DNA of 64,000 nucleotides, from assembly GCA_963724495.1 (NCBI GenBank), contig CAVRUZ010000005.1, positions 248,001-312,000 on the forward strand. The letters are read 5' to 3'. The notes under the pieces were generated by a model, which saw nothing but the letters and a program-made list of their open reading frames with translations, did not search any database and was not told the origin of the DNA. Below, piece after piece: positions 19,074 through 28,628 of the stretch. The DNA is from CAVRUZ01 sp963724495 (lineage in GTDB: Bacteria > Actinomycetota > Actinomycetes > Propionibacteriales > DAIQRJ01). Each line of letters begins with the position of its first letter. The first letter of the stretch is position 1. The translations under genes and the position numbers were made by a program.

Positions 19074-19871
19074 GTGGCTCGAATCACCGACCTCCCGACG
19101 GTCGACCGCGTACTCGTCCTCGGCGCCGCTGGTCCGCTCGGTTCGGCGACGTCGGCCGAGTACCGCGAGCGCGGATACCGCCTCCGGCTCACCGACATCG
19201 GCCCGCTGACCGAGCTCGTCAGCCAGCAGGACGGCCCCAAGCCGATCCCCACCCAGCCGCCGCACGAAGAACGGGTGGTGGACATCACCGACCCGGTCGC
19301 CGTCACCGAGGCAGCGCAGGACATGCAGGCGATCGTGAACTGCACGGTGATCCGCGAAGATCCGGTCGAGGCCTTCCGGGTGAACGTGCTCGGCGCGTAC
19401 AACGTGATGACCGCTGCGGTCGACAACGGGATCCGCCGGGTGGTACACACCGGCCCGGCCATGACGCTCGCCGACCACCCCGCGGGTTACACCGACGACA
19501 CCGCGCTCGCCTCAGATCTGCCGCCGCGACCCGGCGACAACCTCTACTTCATCACCAAGTACCTCGCGCTGGAGATCTGCCGGATCTTCGCCGAGCACCA
19601 CGCGATCGCCTGCCCGATCCTGCTCTTCATCACCTTCCTCGACCCGGAGAAGTCGCCGTCGTGGGTGCCGCCGTCGTTCTCGGTGACCTGGCAGGACGCC
19701 GCCCGGGCGATGGCCTCGGCGGTAGCAGTCGATGCCCTTCCTCGACCCGCCCCGCTGGTGAACGTCCTGGCCGACGCCCCACACGACCGGTACCGCAGCG
19801 ACGCTGCCAGGGACGTTCTCGGCTGGACCGCGACCGATGACCTCGAGCGCTACTGGCTGCGCCGGCGCTGA
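19074..19871 (+). CDS. NAD(P)-dependent epimerase/dehydratase family protein
   Basis: Extended short-chain dehydrogenase fold. The 265-residue protein has a GAAGPLGS nucleotide-binding turn (VLVLGAAGPLGSATSAEYRE), VDITDPVAV, NVLGAYNVMTAAVDNGIRRV, the Ser-containing strand HTGPA, and YFITKYLALEICRIF with the catalytic Tyr-x-x-x-Lys (YFITK). It starts at GTG 19074. The tandem placement after a similar protein suggests the pair arose by duplication or works as a heterodimer. It is followed by a hydrolase gene 43 bp downstream. Confidence 0.82.
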   Translation: MARITDLPTVDRVLVLGAAGPLGSATSAEYRERGYRLRLTDIGPLTELVSQQDGPKPIPTQPPHEERVVDITDPVAVTEAAQDMQAIVNCTVIREDPVEAFRVNVLGAYNVMTAAVDNGIRRVVHTGPAMTLADHPAGYTDDTALASDLPPRPGDNLYFITKYLALEICRIFAEHHAIACPILLFITFLDPEKSPSWVPPSFSVTWQDAARAMASAVAVDALPRPAPLVNVLADAPHDRYRSDAARDVLGWTATDDLERYWLRRR

Positions 19872-19914
19872 CCGGCCGGCCGGCCGCCCACCACACAAAG
19901 AGCTGGAGACACCG

Positions 19915-20826
19915 ATGCCACTCGAACAGCTGCTGGCCGAACGCCTCGCCGCCATCCAGGCCGGAGTGCCCGGGATCGACTACGACACTCCGTACGGGCC
20001 GGGAGAGCCCGCGCTGCTGGACGTGCGCGACCAGGACATACCCGGACCTCACGGTCCGATCGGTATCCGCGTCTACCGGCAGCCGACTCCCGCAACCGGC
20101 CCGGCGCCGGCGCTCGTCTGGTGTCACGGCGGCGGCTTCACCTTCGGCGACCTCGACATGCCGGAAGGCGACCAGACCAGCAGGGCCGTGGCCGCACGAA
20201 CCGGTGGCACGGTCGTGAGCGTCGACTATCGCCTGGTGACCGACGACGCGAACAAGTACCCCATCCCGCTGGACGACGTCGTCGCCGCCTATACGTGGGC
20301 GGTCGAGCATGCCGACGAGCTGGGTACCGAACCGCACCGCATCGCCCTCGGCGGCGCGAGCGCCGGTGGCAACCTCGTCTGCGGTGCGGCGCTGCGGCTG
20401 CGCGACGCCGGCGGCCCGCTGCTGCCGCTGCTGCTGCCGATCTACCCGCTGGTGCATGTGGAGCTGCCGACCTACTCCGACGAGCTCGCCGCCAAGCTGG
20501 CCGAGGCGCCCACCGACCACGTGATCGACCTTCCCGACGTCGCCTCGATCAACGACTACTTCCTCGGGGGTGCTGGTGTCGAGCACTACGCGTTCGCCGC
20601 TCTGGCACCCGACCTCACCGGCTTTCCCCGCACGGTGATCGTCAACGCCGAGTACGACTCCCTGCGGGCATCGGGTGAGGCGTTCGCCGAGCAACTGCGT
20701 GCGGCCGGGGTGGACGTCCGGGTGGAACTGGTGCCGGGCGTCCTGCACGGCCACCTCAACCTGGTCGGCTACCCGCCGGCGGTCGAGACGTTCGACCTGA
20801 TGGCGCGCGAGATCAGCACGCTCTAG
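19915..20826 (+). CDS. Alpha/beta hydrolase, hormone-sensitive-lipase-like
   Basis: Esterase or lactonase of about 303 residues. The oxyanion motif HGGGF (WCHGGGFTFGD), nucleophile elbow GGASAGG, and acid/base residues in NAEYDSLRASG and VLHGHLN match the HSL (bacterial type IV esterase) family. The start ATG at 19915 has GCTGGAGAC upstream. As the last gene of the 16.3-20.8 kb run it could hydrolyse an ester or lactone produced by the oxidoreductases before it. That order of action is inference. Confidence 0.88.
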   Translation: MPLEQLLAERLAAIQAGVPGIDYDTPYGPGEPALLDVRDQDIPGPHGPIGIRVYRQPTPATGPAPALVWCHGGGFTFGDLDMPEGDQTSRAVAARTGGTVVSVDYRLVTDDANKYPIPLDDVVAAYTWAVEHADELGTEPHRIALGGASAGGNLVCGAALRLRDAGGPLLPLLLPIYPLVHVELPTYSDELAAKLAEAPTDHVIDLPDVASINDYFLGGAGVEHYAFAALAPDLTGFPRTVIVNAEYDSLRASGEAFAEQLRAAGVDVRVELVPGVLHGHLNLVGYPPAVETFDLMAREISTL

Positions 20827-20850
20827 CCGTGCCGGCGGCACCCAAGCGCG

Positions 20851-21210
20851 CTAGGCGAACCGTCGCGTCAGAGCGAACACTGCGGAGGCAACCACCGCGA
20901 ACGCTGCGCCCGCCAGGATCCAGCCAGCCACGATCAGCACGGCTCCCACCGCAACGAACAGCACCACCTGCAGGATCAGCCTCCCGGGATCGGCCAGTCG
21001 CCGCGCCGACGTTGGCGCCATCCAGACTGCCCAGACCCCGCTGGCAGCCACGACCAGCAACAGGCCGACGAGGGCGCCCGTCAGGCCGCCATGGCCCAGG
21101 CGCCAACCCGCCAGGAACAGAAGGAAGATCATCGCCAGCTCGCAGGCGAACGCCAGCACCGACACGATGCCGACGTGGTCGGGGCTCGCCTTGTCACCGC
21201 TCACCAGCAC
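20851..21210 (-). CDS. YrdB/DUF2568-type membrane protein
   Basis: A 119-residue protein with four hydrophobic segments (residues about 15-38, 42-62, 77-95, 97-115). WRLGHGGLTGALVGLLLV and VWAVWMAPTSARRLADPGRL are the family pattern of DUF2568. The function of this family is unknown. It is convergent with the hydrolase gene, 24 bp away. Confidence 0.8.
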   Translation of the reverse strand: MLVSGDKASPDHVGIVSVLAFACELAMIFLLFLAGWRLGHGGLTGALVGLLLVVAASGVWAVWMAPTSARRLADPGRLILQVVLFVAVGAVLIVAGWILAGAAFAVVASAVFALTRRFA

Positions 21211-21252
21211 ATCCTCGAGGACGCGTTCCGCTGGCTAGCCCGACGGCCAGGC

Positions 21253-21768
21253 TCACTCGCCCCGGTGCCCGCCGGCGATCTCCACCGCGACGTCGAGGTG
21301 ACCGGCATGCCGGGCGTACTCCTGGAGCACGTGGAAGCAGATCCAGGCGAGCGCCGGCGGATCGTCGTCGAACCGGCCACCCGTCGCGGCAACGGTGGAC
21401 AGGGGTGTCTGCCGGAGCAGCGCAGTCGTCGCAGCCCCGACGGTCATCAGCATGGCGGTCACGTCGGCGGCCGTGACGGCGTCGGGAACCGTCCAGCCAC
21501 CGTCGGGGTCGCCGCTGCTGTCCGCCCAGGGGTCGGGGACGTCCTCGCCACCGAATCCCCATTGGAACCACCGCCGCTCCATGTGGGCGAGGTGCCAGAC
21601 GAGGCCGAGCGGAGTCCAACCGGTGGGGACGACGCTTCGACGCAGATCGTCGACGTCCAGGCTCATCAGCTTGCGCACGACCGCGACCCGATATGCGTCC
21701 AGATATCCGACGATCAGTTCGGCTGGATCCCCAGTAGAGGCTTCGGGTTCAGAGAACGCTTCGGTCAT
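21253..21768 (-). CDS. DinB-family protein (DUF664)
   Basis: Four-helix-bundle protein of the DinB/YfiT fold, often a thiol- or metal-dependent transferase. The three metal-ligand histidines are plausible in VWHLAHMERRWF and EYARHAGHLDVAVE. VPTGWTPLGLV near residue 48 is typical of DUF664. It is 171 residues long, with an ATG start. It lies between two other small minus-strand genes with short gaps and may share their transcript. Confidence 0.85.
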   Translation of the reverse strand: MTEAFSEPEASTGDPAELIVGYLDAYRVAVVRKLMSLDVDDLRRSVVPTGWTPLGLVWHLAHMERRWFQWGFGGEDVPDPWADSSGDPDGGWTVPDAVTAADVTAMLMTVGAATTALLRQTPLSTVAATGGRFDDDPPALAWICFHVLQEYARHAGHLDVAVEIAGGHRGE

Positions 21769-21829
21769 GTCGGCAACGCTAAACCGACGGGTCGGCGGCC
21801 CTACGGCTGGTCCGTGGCAGTTGCCCTCG

Positions 21830-22813
21830 CTAGCTGCGAGCGATCATCGTCCAGGCCCGGGGATAGGCGTAGTTCGTGACGTTGTAGCGGTCGGCCAGGT
21901 ACTGGTGGATGTGCACCCATCGGATGTCCGAGCAGTGGCGAGCGAACTGCTCCTGGATCCGGTCCTTGCTCAGCTCGTTCCAGTGGTACGCGCCTTTGGG
22001 CTGGATGCGGTGCTCTGGAATGTCGCTCATGCAGAAGAACGAGATCAGCACGCCGCGGCGGGCCACCCTGCACAGCTCGTCGACGGCCCGCTCCATCGCC
22101 GCGGGGGAGAGGTGTTCGAGCAGGTCGTGCACCACCGCCCAGTCGTAGGAGTCGTCGGCCGCATCGATCGCCTGCACGTCGCCGACCCGGAAGTCGACGC
22201 CGGGAAACATCCGGCGGCAGTTGTCGATGTTGGCCCGGGTCAGATCGAAGCCGTGGTAGTCGAGCGGCGCGCCGAGTCCGTATCGAACGAGGTAGCGATA
22301 GTCGTTGGCCGATCCGCAGGCGGCCTCCACCACCGACAACGCCCCGGTGGGTTGCCCGTGCAGCGCAGCGGTCCAGGCCTCCGCGAACCGGTCGTCGTCC
22401 GCCAGGATCTCCTGGTAGACCGGGCCCCACATCCCGGACGTCTTCAGCTCCGTGAAGTCCACTCCGTGCTTGCGTTGCAGGTCCAGCTGCCGTCGGCGCA
22501 GCTCGCGGTGCTTGTTCGCCGCCCACCGCAACTCGTCCTCGCACAGGTCCGGCTGGTCCACGCCGAGCTCGCGGACGAACTCGTGCCGGGCGAGGATGCT
22601 CTGCAGGTTGATCACGGGGTTCTGGTAGTCCTCGACGAGGTAGCTCTCGAGGTGCTCGGCCGATGCCCGCACCCAGGCGCGCTGGAGCAGTGCCCTCTCG
22701 ACCCGGCGCTCGACCGGACCACCCACGGCCGACGACAGGCGGCGCACCGTCCGTACGTAGAACTCGCGACGCCGCCGGCGCGCGTCTGTCGTCCCCGGTG
22801 GACTCGTGGCCAT
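21830..22813 (-). CDS. Class I SAM-dependent methyltransferase
   Basis: The 327-residue protein has an N-terminal helical region of about 150 residues (KHRELRRRQLDLQRKHGVDF), then a Rossmann methyltransferase core: VVEAACGSANDYRYL (SAM motif I), YHGFDLTRANIDNC (acidic motif II), DFRVGDVQAIDA, and WAVVHDLLEHLSP. The C-terminal half reads like methyltransferases associated with glycan or lipid modification. The substrate is unknown. ATG start, no close partner gene except DinB downstream. Confidence 0.85.
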   Translation of the reverse strand: MATSPPGTTDARRRRREFYVRTVRRLSSAVGGPVERRVERALLQRAWVRASAEHLESYLVEDYQNPVINLQSILARHEFVRELGVDQPDLCEDELRWAANKHRELRRRQLDLQRKHGVDFTELKTSGMWGPVYQEILADDDRFAEAWTAALHGQPTGALSVVEAACGSANDYRYLVRYGLGAPLDYHGFDLTRANIDNCRRMFPGVDFRVGDVQAIDAADDSYDWAVVHDLLEHLSPAAMERAVDELCRVARRGVLISFFCMSDIPEHRIQPKGAYHWNELSKDRIQEQFARHCSDIRWVHIHQYLADRYNVTNYAYPRAWTMIARS

Positions 22814-22946
22814 GTTGGTTACTCCCCTCGGGCCGGAACGGACAGCGGACGGGGTCGCATCCCGGCGGTCGGCGGATAAGTATGGGGTGCAGCGACGAGT
22901 GGCCGTTGCCTGTCGCGATCGGCCGCCAGACCAGCGGTCACCAGCC

Positions 22947-24482
22947 TCACGTCGCCTGCCTGTCCTGCTCGGGTCGGTGGTCGCGCCACCATCGTTGCAG
23001 CAGCGCCAACACCTCGGGCTCCGACATCGGGCCGTGCTCCATCCGCTGTTCCAGCAGGTATCGGTAGGCCTGCCCGACGAGCGGGCCAGGCCCGATGCCG
23101 AGCAGCTGCATGATCTGGTTGCCGTCGAGATCGGGGCGGATCGCGTCGAGCTCCTCCTGCTGTCGCAGTTCGGCGATACGGCGCTCCAGCTGCTCGTAGG
23201 TCTGCCGCAGAGTCCGTGCCTTGCGGGCGTTGCGCGTCGTGCAGTCGGCCTTCGTCAGCACGTGCAGGTAGGGCAGGAGCCGTCCGGCATCACGGACGTA
23301 GCGGCGAACTGCCGAGTCGGTCCACTCGCCTGATCCGTAGCCATGGAAGCGCAGGTGCAGCTCGACCAGCGTCCCCACGTCGTTGACGACCGCCGTGGGA
23401 TAGCGAAGGGCCGCGAGCCGCCTCTTCGCCAGCTTCGCCCCCACCACCTCATGATGGTGGAACGTGACCCGGCCGCCGGCCTCGAACCGCCTGGTCTTGG
23501 GCTTGCCGATGTCGTGCAGCAGGGCGGCGAGCCGGTTGGTCAGGTCGGGACCGTCGCCCAGGGCGGGTTCCAGCTCGATGGCCTGTTCGAGGACGGTGAG
23601 GGAGTGCTCGTATACGTCCTTGTGGCGCCGGTGTTCGTCGTCGGTGCGCTGCAGCAGCGGCACCTCGGGCAGGAAGTGGTCGGCGAGGCCCGTGGCCACG
23701 AGGAGCGACAAGCCTCGTCGCGGGTCGGACGCCAGCAGGAGTTTGGAGAACTCGTCGCGGATCCGTTCCGCGGAGATGATCTCCAAGCGAGCCGCCATGG
23801 CCGCGATCGCCGCCAGCGTGACGGGCTCCACGTCGAACCCCAGTTGCGCGGCGAACCGGCAGGCACGCAGCATCCGCAGCGGATCGTCGCCGAACGAGAC
23901 CTCAGGCTCGGCTGGAGTGCGCAGAACGCCGGCCGCGAGGTCGGCCATCCCGCCGAACGGGTCGACGAACTCTGGTCGGTCCGGCCGTAGCCGCAGCGCC
24001 ATCGCGTTGATGGTGAAGTCGCGACGCCGCAGGTCGTCGGTCAGGTTGTCACCGAAGGCCACCGTGGGCTTGCGGCTCTCCGGGTCGTAGGCATCGGCCC
24101 GGTAGGTGGTGATCTCCACCGTGTCGTCGCCTTTGCGGCCGCCGATGGTCCCGAAGGCGCGGCCCATGTCCCACGTGGCGTCAGCGAAGGGCTGCAGGAT
24201 CGTCTCGATGGCTTCGGGCCGGGCGTCGGTGGCGAAGTCCAGATCTCCTGACCTGCGCCCCAGCACAAGGTCGCGAACACTGCCTCCGACCAGCGCGAGG
24301 TCGTGTCCGGCGGCGGCGAATTGCGCGGCGAGATCGCCCACCACCGGGCCGAGGCGCCGGGTGAGGTCAGCCGTTGTGGTCTGATCGACCGCGCCGTTGT
24401 CCCGCGCCCCGACGCCCGCCGCGGAGCGGGGGCCGACAGGGGTGACCGGCTCATGGTCGGCAGCATCTGGGGCATCGCTCAT
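22947..24482 (-). CDS. cca: CCA tRNA nucleotidyltransferase / poly(A) polymerase family
   Basis: Adds or repairs the 3' CCA of tRNAs. The tRNA-Ile gene in this window does not encode CCA, so the activity is needed here. The 511-residue protein has the nucleotidyltransferase signature LVGGSVRDLVLGRRSGDLDF (DxD), RRDFTINAMAL and DPFGGMADLAAGVLRTP. It also has an HD domain (LAALLHDIGKPKTRRFE, then HHHEVVGAKLAKRRL). The start at 24482 is the first ATG without an unlikely extension into the divergent gene. The location upstream of the DUF6049/murJ cluster is common in actinobacteria. Confidence 0.93.
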   Translation of the reverse strand: MSDAPDAADHEPVTPVGPRSAAGVGARDNGAVDQTTTADLTRRLGPVVGDLAAQFAAAGHDLALVGGSVRDLVLGRRSGDLDFATDARPEAIETILQPFADATWDMGRAFGTIGGRKGDDTVEITTYRADAYDPESRKPTVAFGDNLTDDLRRRDFTINAMALRLRPDRPEFVDPFGGMADLAAGVLRTPAEPEVSFGDDPLRMLRACRFAAQLGFDVEPVTLAAIAAMAARLEIISAERIRDEFSKLLLASDPRRGLSLLVATGLADHFLPEVPLLQRTDDEHRRHKDVYEHSLTVLEQAIELEPALGDGPDLTNRLAALLHDIGKPKTRRFEAGGRVTFHHHEVVGAKLAKRRLAALRYPTAVVNDVGTLVELHLRFHGYGSGEWTDSAVRRYVRDAGRLLPYLHVLTKADCTTRNARKARTLRQTYEQLERRIAELRQQEELDAIRPDLDGNQIMQLLGIGPGPLVGQAYRYLLEQRMEHGPMSEPEVLALLQRWWRDHRPEQDRQAT

Positions 24483-24542
24483 TGGGGGATCGCTGCCGGC
24501 GGACACGTCGGGGAGGCTACCGACGTCAGTAGCCTTCGGCAC

Positions 24543-26716
24543 ATGCGAACGCGGGTCGTGGTCGTGCTCACCGGGCTGGTGGCCGGTCTGCTGCTGGCCG
24601 CGCCCGTCCCGGCACGGGCCGCCGAGGTCGAGCTCGCCGTCGCTCTCACCGACGTCACACCGGTCCTGACAGCCAGCGGCACGGTCACCGCACGGGGAAG
24701 TGGTCCGTAACACCGGGGACCTGCCGATCAGCCTGGTCAACGCCTCGCTCTGGATCAACACCCATCCGATCACCACACAGGCAGGCGTCGTCGAGGCGGC
24801 CGGTGAGCAGCCCGGCGACCGGCTCGGCGTGCGCTTCTCCAGCGAGACCGACGACGTCAACCAGGTCGCCAAGTCCCTCGAACCCGGCGCCGCCGCCTCG
24901 TTCAGCGTGGCACTACCGGTCGAGCGGCTCGATCTCACCGGTCACGGCGTCTACATGCTCGGGGTCGACATCCGCGGTACGCCCTCAGGACAAGGCCGCG
25001 ACACCCTCGGGCGGGTACGGACACTCGTCTGCTACCCCCCACCCGAGGGGACCGGCACTGTGCAGGTCGCCACGGCGCTGCCGGTGACGGCGGCACCGAC
25101 CGCCCTCACCGCCAACAGGCTGGCCGACGGCTCGCTCGCCGACGCCGTTCAGCCCGGCGGGCGGCTCGCGGTGACTGCCCAGCTCGCCGCCCAGAGCCGG
25201 GCGGCACTCGCGGTGAACCCGGCCACGATGGCCGAGCTCGCGATCTTGGCCAAGCCACATCAAGAGGGCGGTCGCCAGGTCGCTGCCAATCCCGATGCGG
25301 CCCGCGTGCTCACGGTCCTCAGCCGGGAAGCGGGTGACGGCTCGAACACGATCCTGCTGCCCTACGGCGACCCCGACATCGAGTCGCTGGAACACCACCG
25401 GCTCGTGCAGCCCCTCTCCGAGCTGACCGCGGTGACCGCTGCCTCGGCGAAAGCCGGAGGCACTGCCGGGCAGTTGACCGCCTGGCCGGCCAACGGGTTG
25501 GCCGACGCGGCCACGTTGGAGGAGCTCGTCCTGCATGGCGTCGACCGGGTACTCCTGTCCACCGACGCCCTGCCGGACCTGCCCTCGTCGGCGCCCACCA
25601 GGCGGCCGATCCTTCCGCTGACGACGTCGGAGGGGCCGATCACCGCGCTGGTGTACGAGCCGTCGCTGCTCGCGGCCGGTCAGCTCGGTCAGGACAGCGA
25701 CCTGATGACGCGGCAACGCTTCCTGGCCGAGACGCTCGTCAGGGCCATGCAACTCGAGCCGGGGCAGACCTACCGCACCATCGCGGTGCTACCGCGAGAC
25801 GGCCGGACTACCTCCGGGCTCGCGGCCACCCTCACCACCCCGGCGAGTGCTCGCTGGGTCACGGCCCAGCCGCTCTCGACGGTGACAGCCAGGGCGGGCA
25901 GCGCCTATACCGGCCGGCTGTCCTACCCGGCCAGTCAGCGTGCGCAGGAGTTCGGCCCCGAGCGTAGCCGAAGGCCTGCAGCGGTTGCTGGATGCCTCCG
26001 GTGCACTGCAGACCGTGACGTCCGGCACAGCCGACGGCTCTGCCAGCGGCAGCGCGGGTCAGCGGGCCGACGTCATGCGGGCAGACCTGTCGGCCGACTT
26101 CTTCGCCGCGTCGTCGGTGGCCTGGCGGCGCGACGAGCAGCGCGGCCGCCGGTACGCAGACCTGCTCACCGCGGGAATCCGCCAGCGGCTGCGTGGCATC
26201 GAGTTGACGGTCCCGCGGTTCGCCACGTTGTCCGGTTCCTCCGGCGCGTTCCCGATCACCGTGTCGAATGAGCTCGACACTCCCGTGAACGTGGTCGTCC
26301 GTCTGACCCCTCGCCAGCCAGGTGTCATCACCGAGGTGCCGGACGAGCGGGTCACGATCGACGGCAAGCGCAAACACATCTCGAGGGTGACTGCGCACGC
26401 CTCCGGCTCAGGTGTGGTCGCGGTCGAGGCGACCCTGCTGGCTCCCGACGGCACTCCGATCGGTCCGCCGTCGGTGTTCACGCTCCGGGTGACCACGTAC
26501 GGATGGTGGGGCTGGGCGATTCTCGGTGCCGGGCTCGCGCTGTTCGTCGCGGCCCTGCTGTTCCGCCGCCACAAGCTCAGCCGTCGAGGAGGTGGCGAGA
26601 TCCGCGCGCGTGATGGCGGTGACGACCCCGATGACGGTCCTGACCCACTCGATCGTGTCGGGCGGGCGAGCGGACGCGGCGACCTTCGCGTGCACGACGG
26701 CGGTGCACCCAGGTGA
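24543..26716 (+). pseudogene. DUF6049-type membrane protein of the murJ cluster, two frameshifts
   Basis: Large exported protein that actinobacteria encode directly before murJ; role unknown, probably envelope-related. ATG 24543 begins a signal peptide (MRTRVVVVLTGLVAGLLLAA). The frame breaks at about 24700 after TASGTVTARG, and continues as VVRNTGDLPISLVNASLWIN. It breaks again at about 25950 and continues as PSVAEGLQRLLDASGALQTV. A single C-terminal helix (WWGWAILGAGLALFVAALLF) precedes a basic tail. Pieced together, the length is about 720 residues. The stop overlaps the murJ start by 4 bp. It is divergent from cca with a 60-bp gap. Confidence 0.75.
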
Positions 26717-28569
26717 CGACGCCTGAGGGTGGTGGCACCGCACCTAAAGACAGCACCGCACCCAGGGACCGCACGGCACCCGAGGACAGCACGGCACCGA
26801 TAGACAGCACGGCACCCGAGGACAGCACTGCCACGCCGCCCACCCCTCCGCTACCGGCGGACTCTGACCTTCCACCACGCAGCGGGGAACAGCCGCTGGA
26901 GCGCGACGAGCCGCAGTCGCGCTATTCCCGTCTCTTGCGCCGCAGTGCGGTGATGGCCGTCGGCACCGTGTTCTCACGAACCTCCGGCGCGGTACGAGCA
27001 ATCCTGCTCACCGCGGCGATCGGCACCGGGGTCTTCTCGGGCAGTTTCCAGCTGGCCAACGTGATCCCGACGTCGGTGTACTTCCTGATCGCCGGGGGCG
27101 CGATCAACACGATCTTCGTGCCTCAGCTGGTCCGGGCGATGAAGCGCGACGAAGACGGTGGCGACGCGTTCGGTCAACGACTGCTCACGCTCACGGTCGT
27201 CGTCCTGCTCCTGATGACGATCGCGGCGGTCTTCGCTGCGCCCCTGCTCATCCGGATCTGGGCCTCCAACGACCTGCTGCTGCCCGAGAACCGCCCGTAC
27301 TACGACCTCGCGGTGGCCTTGGCGCGCTGGTGCCTGCCGCAGATCTTCTTCTACGGCCTCTACACGATCCTGGGCCAGATCCTCAACGCCCGTGGCCGAT
27401 TCGGCCCGATGATGTGGGCTCCCCTGCTGAACAACGTCATCTCGATGGCCGTCTTCGCGGCGTTCATGATCGTGGGCCACGGGCCGTTCATCGACAAGGT
27501 CACCGACTTCGACGTCATGCTGCTCGGGCTCGGCTCGACCATCGGGATCGCCGCCCAGGCGTTGTGCCTGGTCCCGCTGCTCAAGGGGGTCGGATTCCCA
27601 CTCCTGCTGCGTTTCGACCTCCGCGGCAAGGGTCTGATGACGCCGGTTCGCCTGGCCGGGTGGTCGCTCGGCTTCGTGCTCGTCAATCAGCTCTGGTTCG
27701 TTCTGGTCACCCGGATCACCACGGGTGCCCAGGCGCAGGCAACCAGCCAGGGGTTGACCGAGGGCATCGGCCTCACGCCCTACATGTCGGCCTTTCTGAT
27801 CTTCCAGGTTCCACACTCGATCGTCACGGTGAGTCTGGTCACTGCCCTGCTGCCAGCGCTCGCCGCCCTTGCCGCAGAGGGGCGGATGCGCGAAGTCGCA
27901 TCCGACCTTGCCCAGGCGCTGCGCACGACCGTGGTCACGCTGGCACCGGCGGCGGCAGTCTTCGTCGCGCTAGGACCAATGCTCACCGAGGCCGTGTTCG
28001 CCAACGGCAGCACCACCACCGGCGACGCGCGCTACATCGGGCTGGTGCTGGCTGCCCAGGCGCCTGCGCTGCTGTTCTTCTCCAGCCACTACGTGACCCT
28101 CCGAGCCTTCTACTCCGTCGACGACACACGCACGCCGGTGTTCGTCCAGTTGGTCATCGTCGCTGTCTCCGGCGGCCTGGCGTTCCTGTTCTACGAGACG
28201 CTGCCGCTGTTCTGGAAGACCATCGGCGTCGGACTCGGCTTCACCATCGGCTATCTCGCCGGCTTCGTCCTCAACCTGCTGATCCTCAGGCGACGGCTCT
28301 CCGCCGGGCTCGGCATGCGCTCCCTGGCATGGCACTACTTCCGCACGGTTGTGGCCGCCGGCGCGGCGGGAGTGCTTGGCTGGCTCGCCGCCTGGCTCCT
28401 TCGGCCGGTGTTGCCCGACAGTCGTCTCAGCGTGCTCTTGATGGGTCTGATCGGGAGCGCAGTCGTGGCCGTCGCCTACATCGCCCTGGCCAAGGCACTC
28501 CGGTTGCGGGAGATCCACCAGATGCTCGCGATCGTCGGCCGCCAGATCCGTCGGCGACCCCCTGGCTGA
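26713..28569 (+). CDS. murJ: Lipid II flippase MurJ (MviN)
   Basis: Flips the peptidoglycan precursor lipid II across the membrane. The 618-residue protein has an N-terminal low-complexity extension of about 75 residues, then about 14 membrane segments. Family landmarks are AVGTVFSRTSGAVRAIL, GVFSGSFQLANVIPTSVYFL, NTIFVPQLVRA and QILNARGRFGPMMWAPLLNN. It starts at GTG 26713 in a GTGA overlap with the preceding gene. In mycobacteria the flippase carries a C-terminal pseudokinase; here the protein ends after the membrane domain and a pseudokinase is encoded separately at 29312. Confidence 0.94.
   Translation: MTTPEGGGTAPKDSTAPRDRTAPEDSTAPIDSTAPEDSTATPPTPPLPADSDLPPRSGEQPLERDEPQSRYSRLLRRSAVMAVGTVFSRTSGAVRAILLTAAIGTGVFSGSFQLANVIPTSVYFLIAGGAINTIFVPQLVRAMKRDEDGGDAFGQRLLTLTVVVLLLMTIAAVFAAPLLIRIWASNDLLLPENRPYYDLAVALARWCLPQIFFYGLYTILGQILNARGRFGPMMWAPLLNNVISMAVFAAFMIVGHGPFIDKVTDFDVMLLGLGSTIGIAAQALCLVPLLKGVGFPLLLRFDLRGKGLMTPVRLAGWSLGFVLVNQLWFVLVTRITTGAQAQATSQGLTEGIGLTPYMSAFLIFQVPHSIVTVSLVTALLPALAALAAEGRMREVASDLAQALRTTVVTLAPAAAVFVALGPMLTEAVFANGSTTTGDARYIGLVLAAQAPALLFFSSHYVTLRAFYSVDDTRTPVFVQLVIVAVSGGLAFLFYETLPLFWKTIGVGLGFTIGYLAGFVLNLLILRRRLSAGLGMRSLAWHYFRTVVAAGAAGVLGWLAAWLLRPVLPDSRLSVLLMGLIGSAVVAVAYIALAKALRLREIHQMLAIVGRQIRRRPPG
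26737..26826 (+). repeat. Five imperfect 18-bp tandem repeats in murJ
   Basis: Five consecutive 18-bp units (type ACGGCACCCGAGGACAGC) encode the six-residue repeat TAP(K/R/E/I)D(S/R) in the disordered N-terminal extension of MurJ. Unit length is a multiple of three, so copy number could change without breaking the gene. Confidence 0.8.
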
Positions 28570-28628
28570 CCGGCGCCATCGCCCTTGGCCGGCACGACCA
28601 CTAGTCCACCAACACGAAAGGAAGCCTG

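Noticed and set aside
24483..24938. N-terminal extension of the CCA-adding enzyme
   Set aside because: It would overlap the divergent DUF6049 gene and has no family match.
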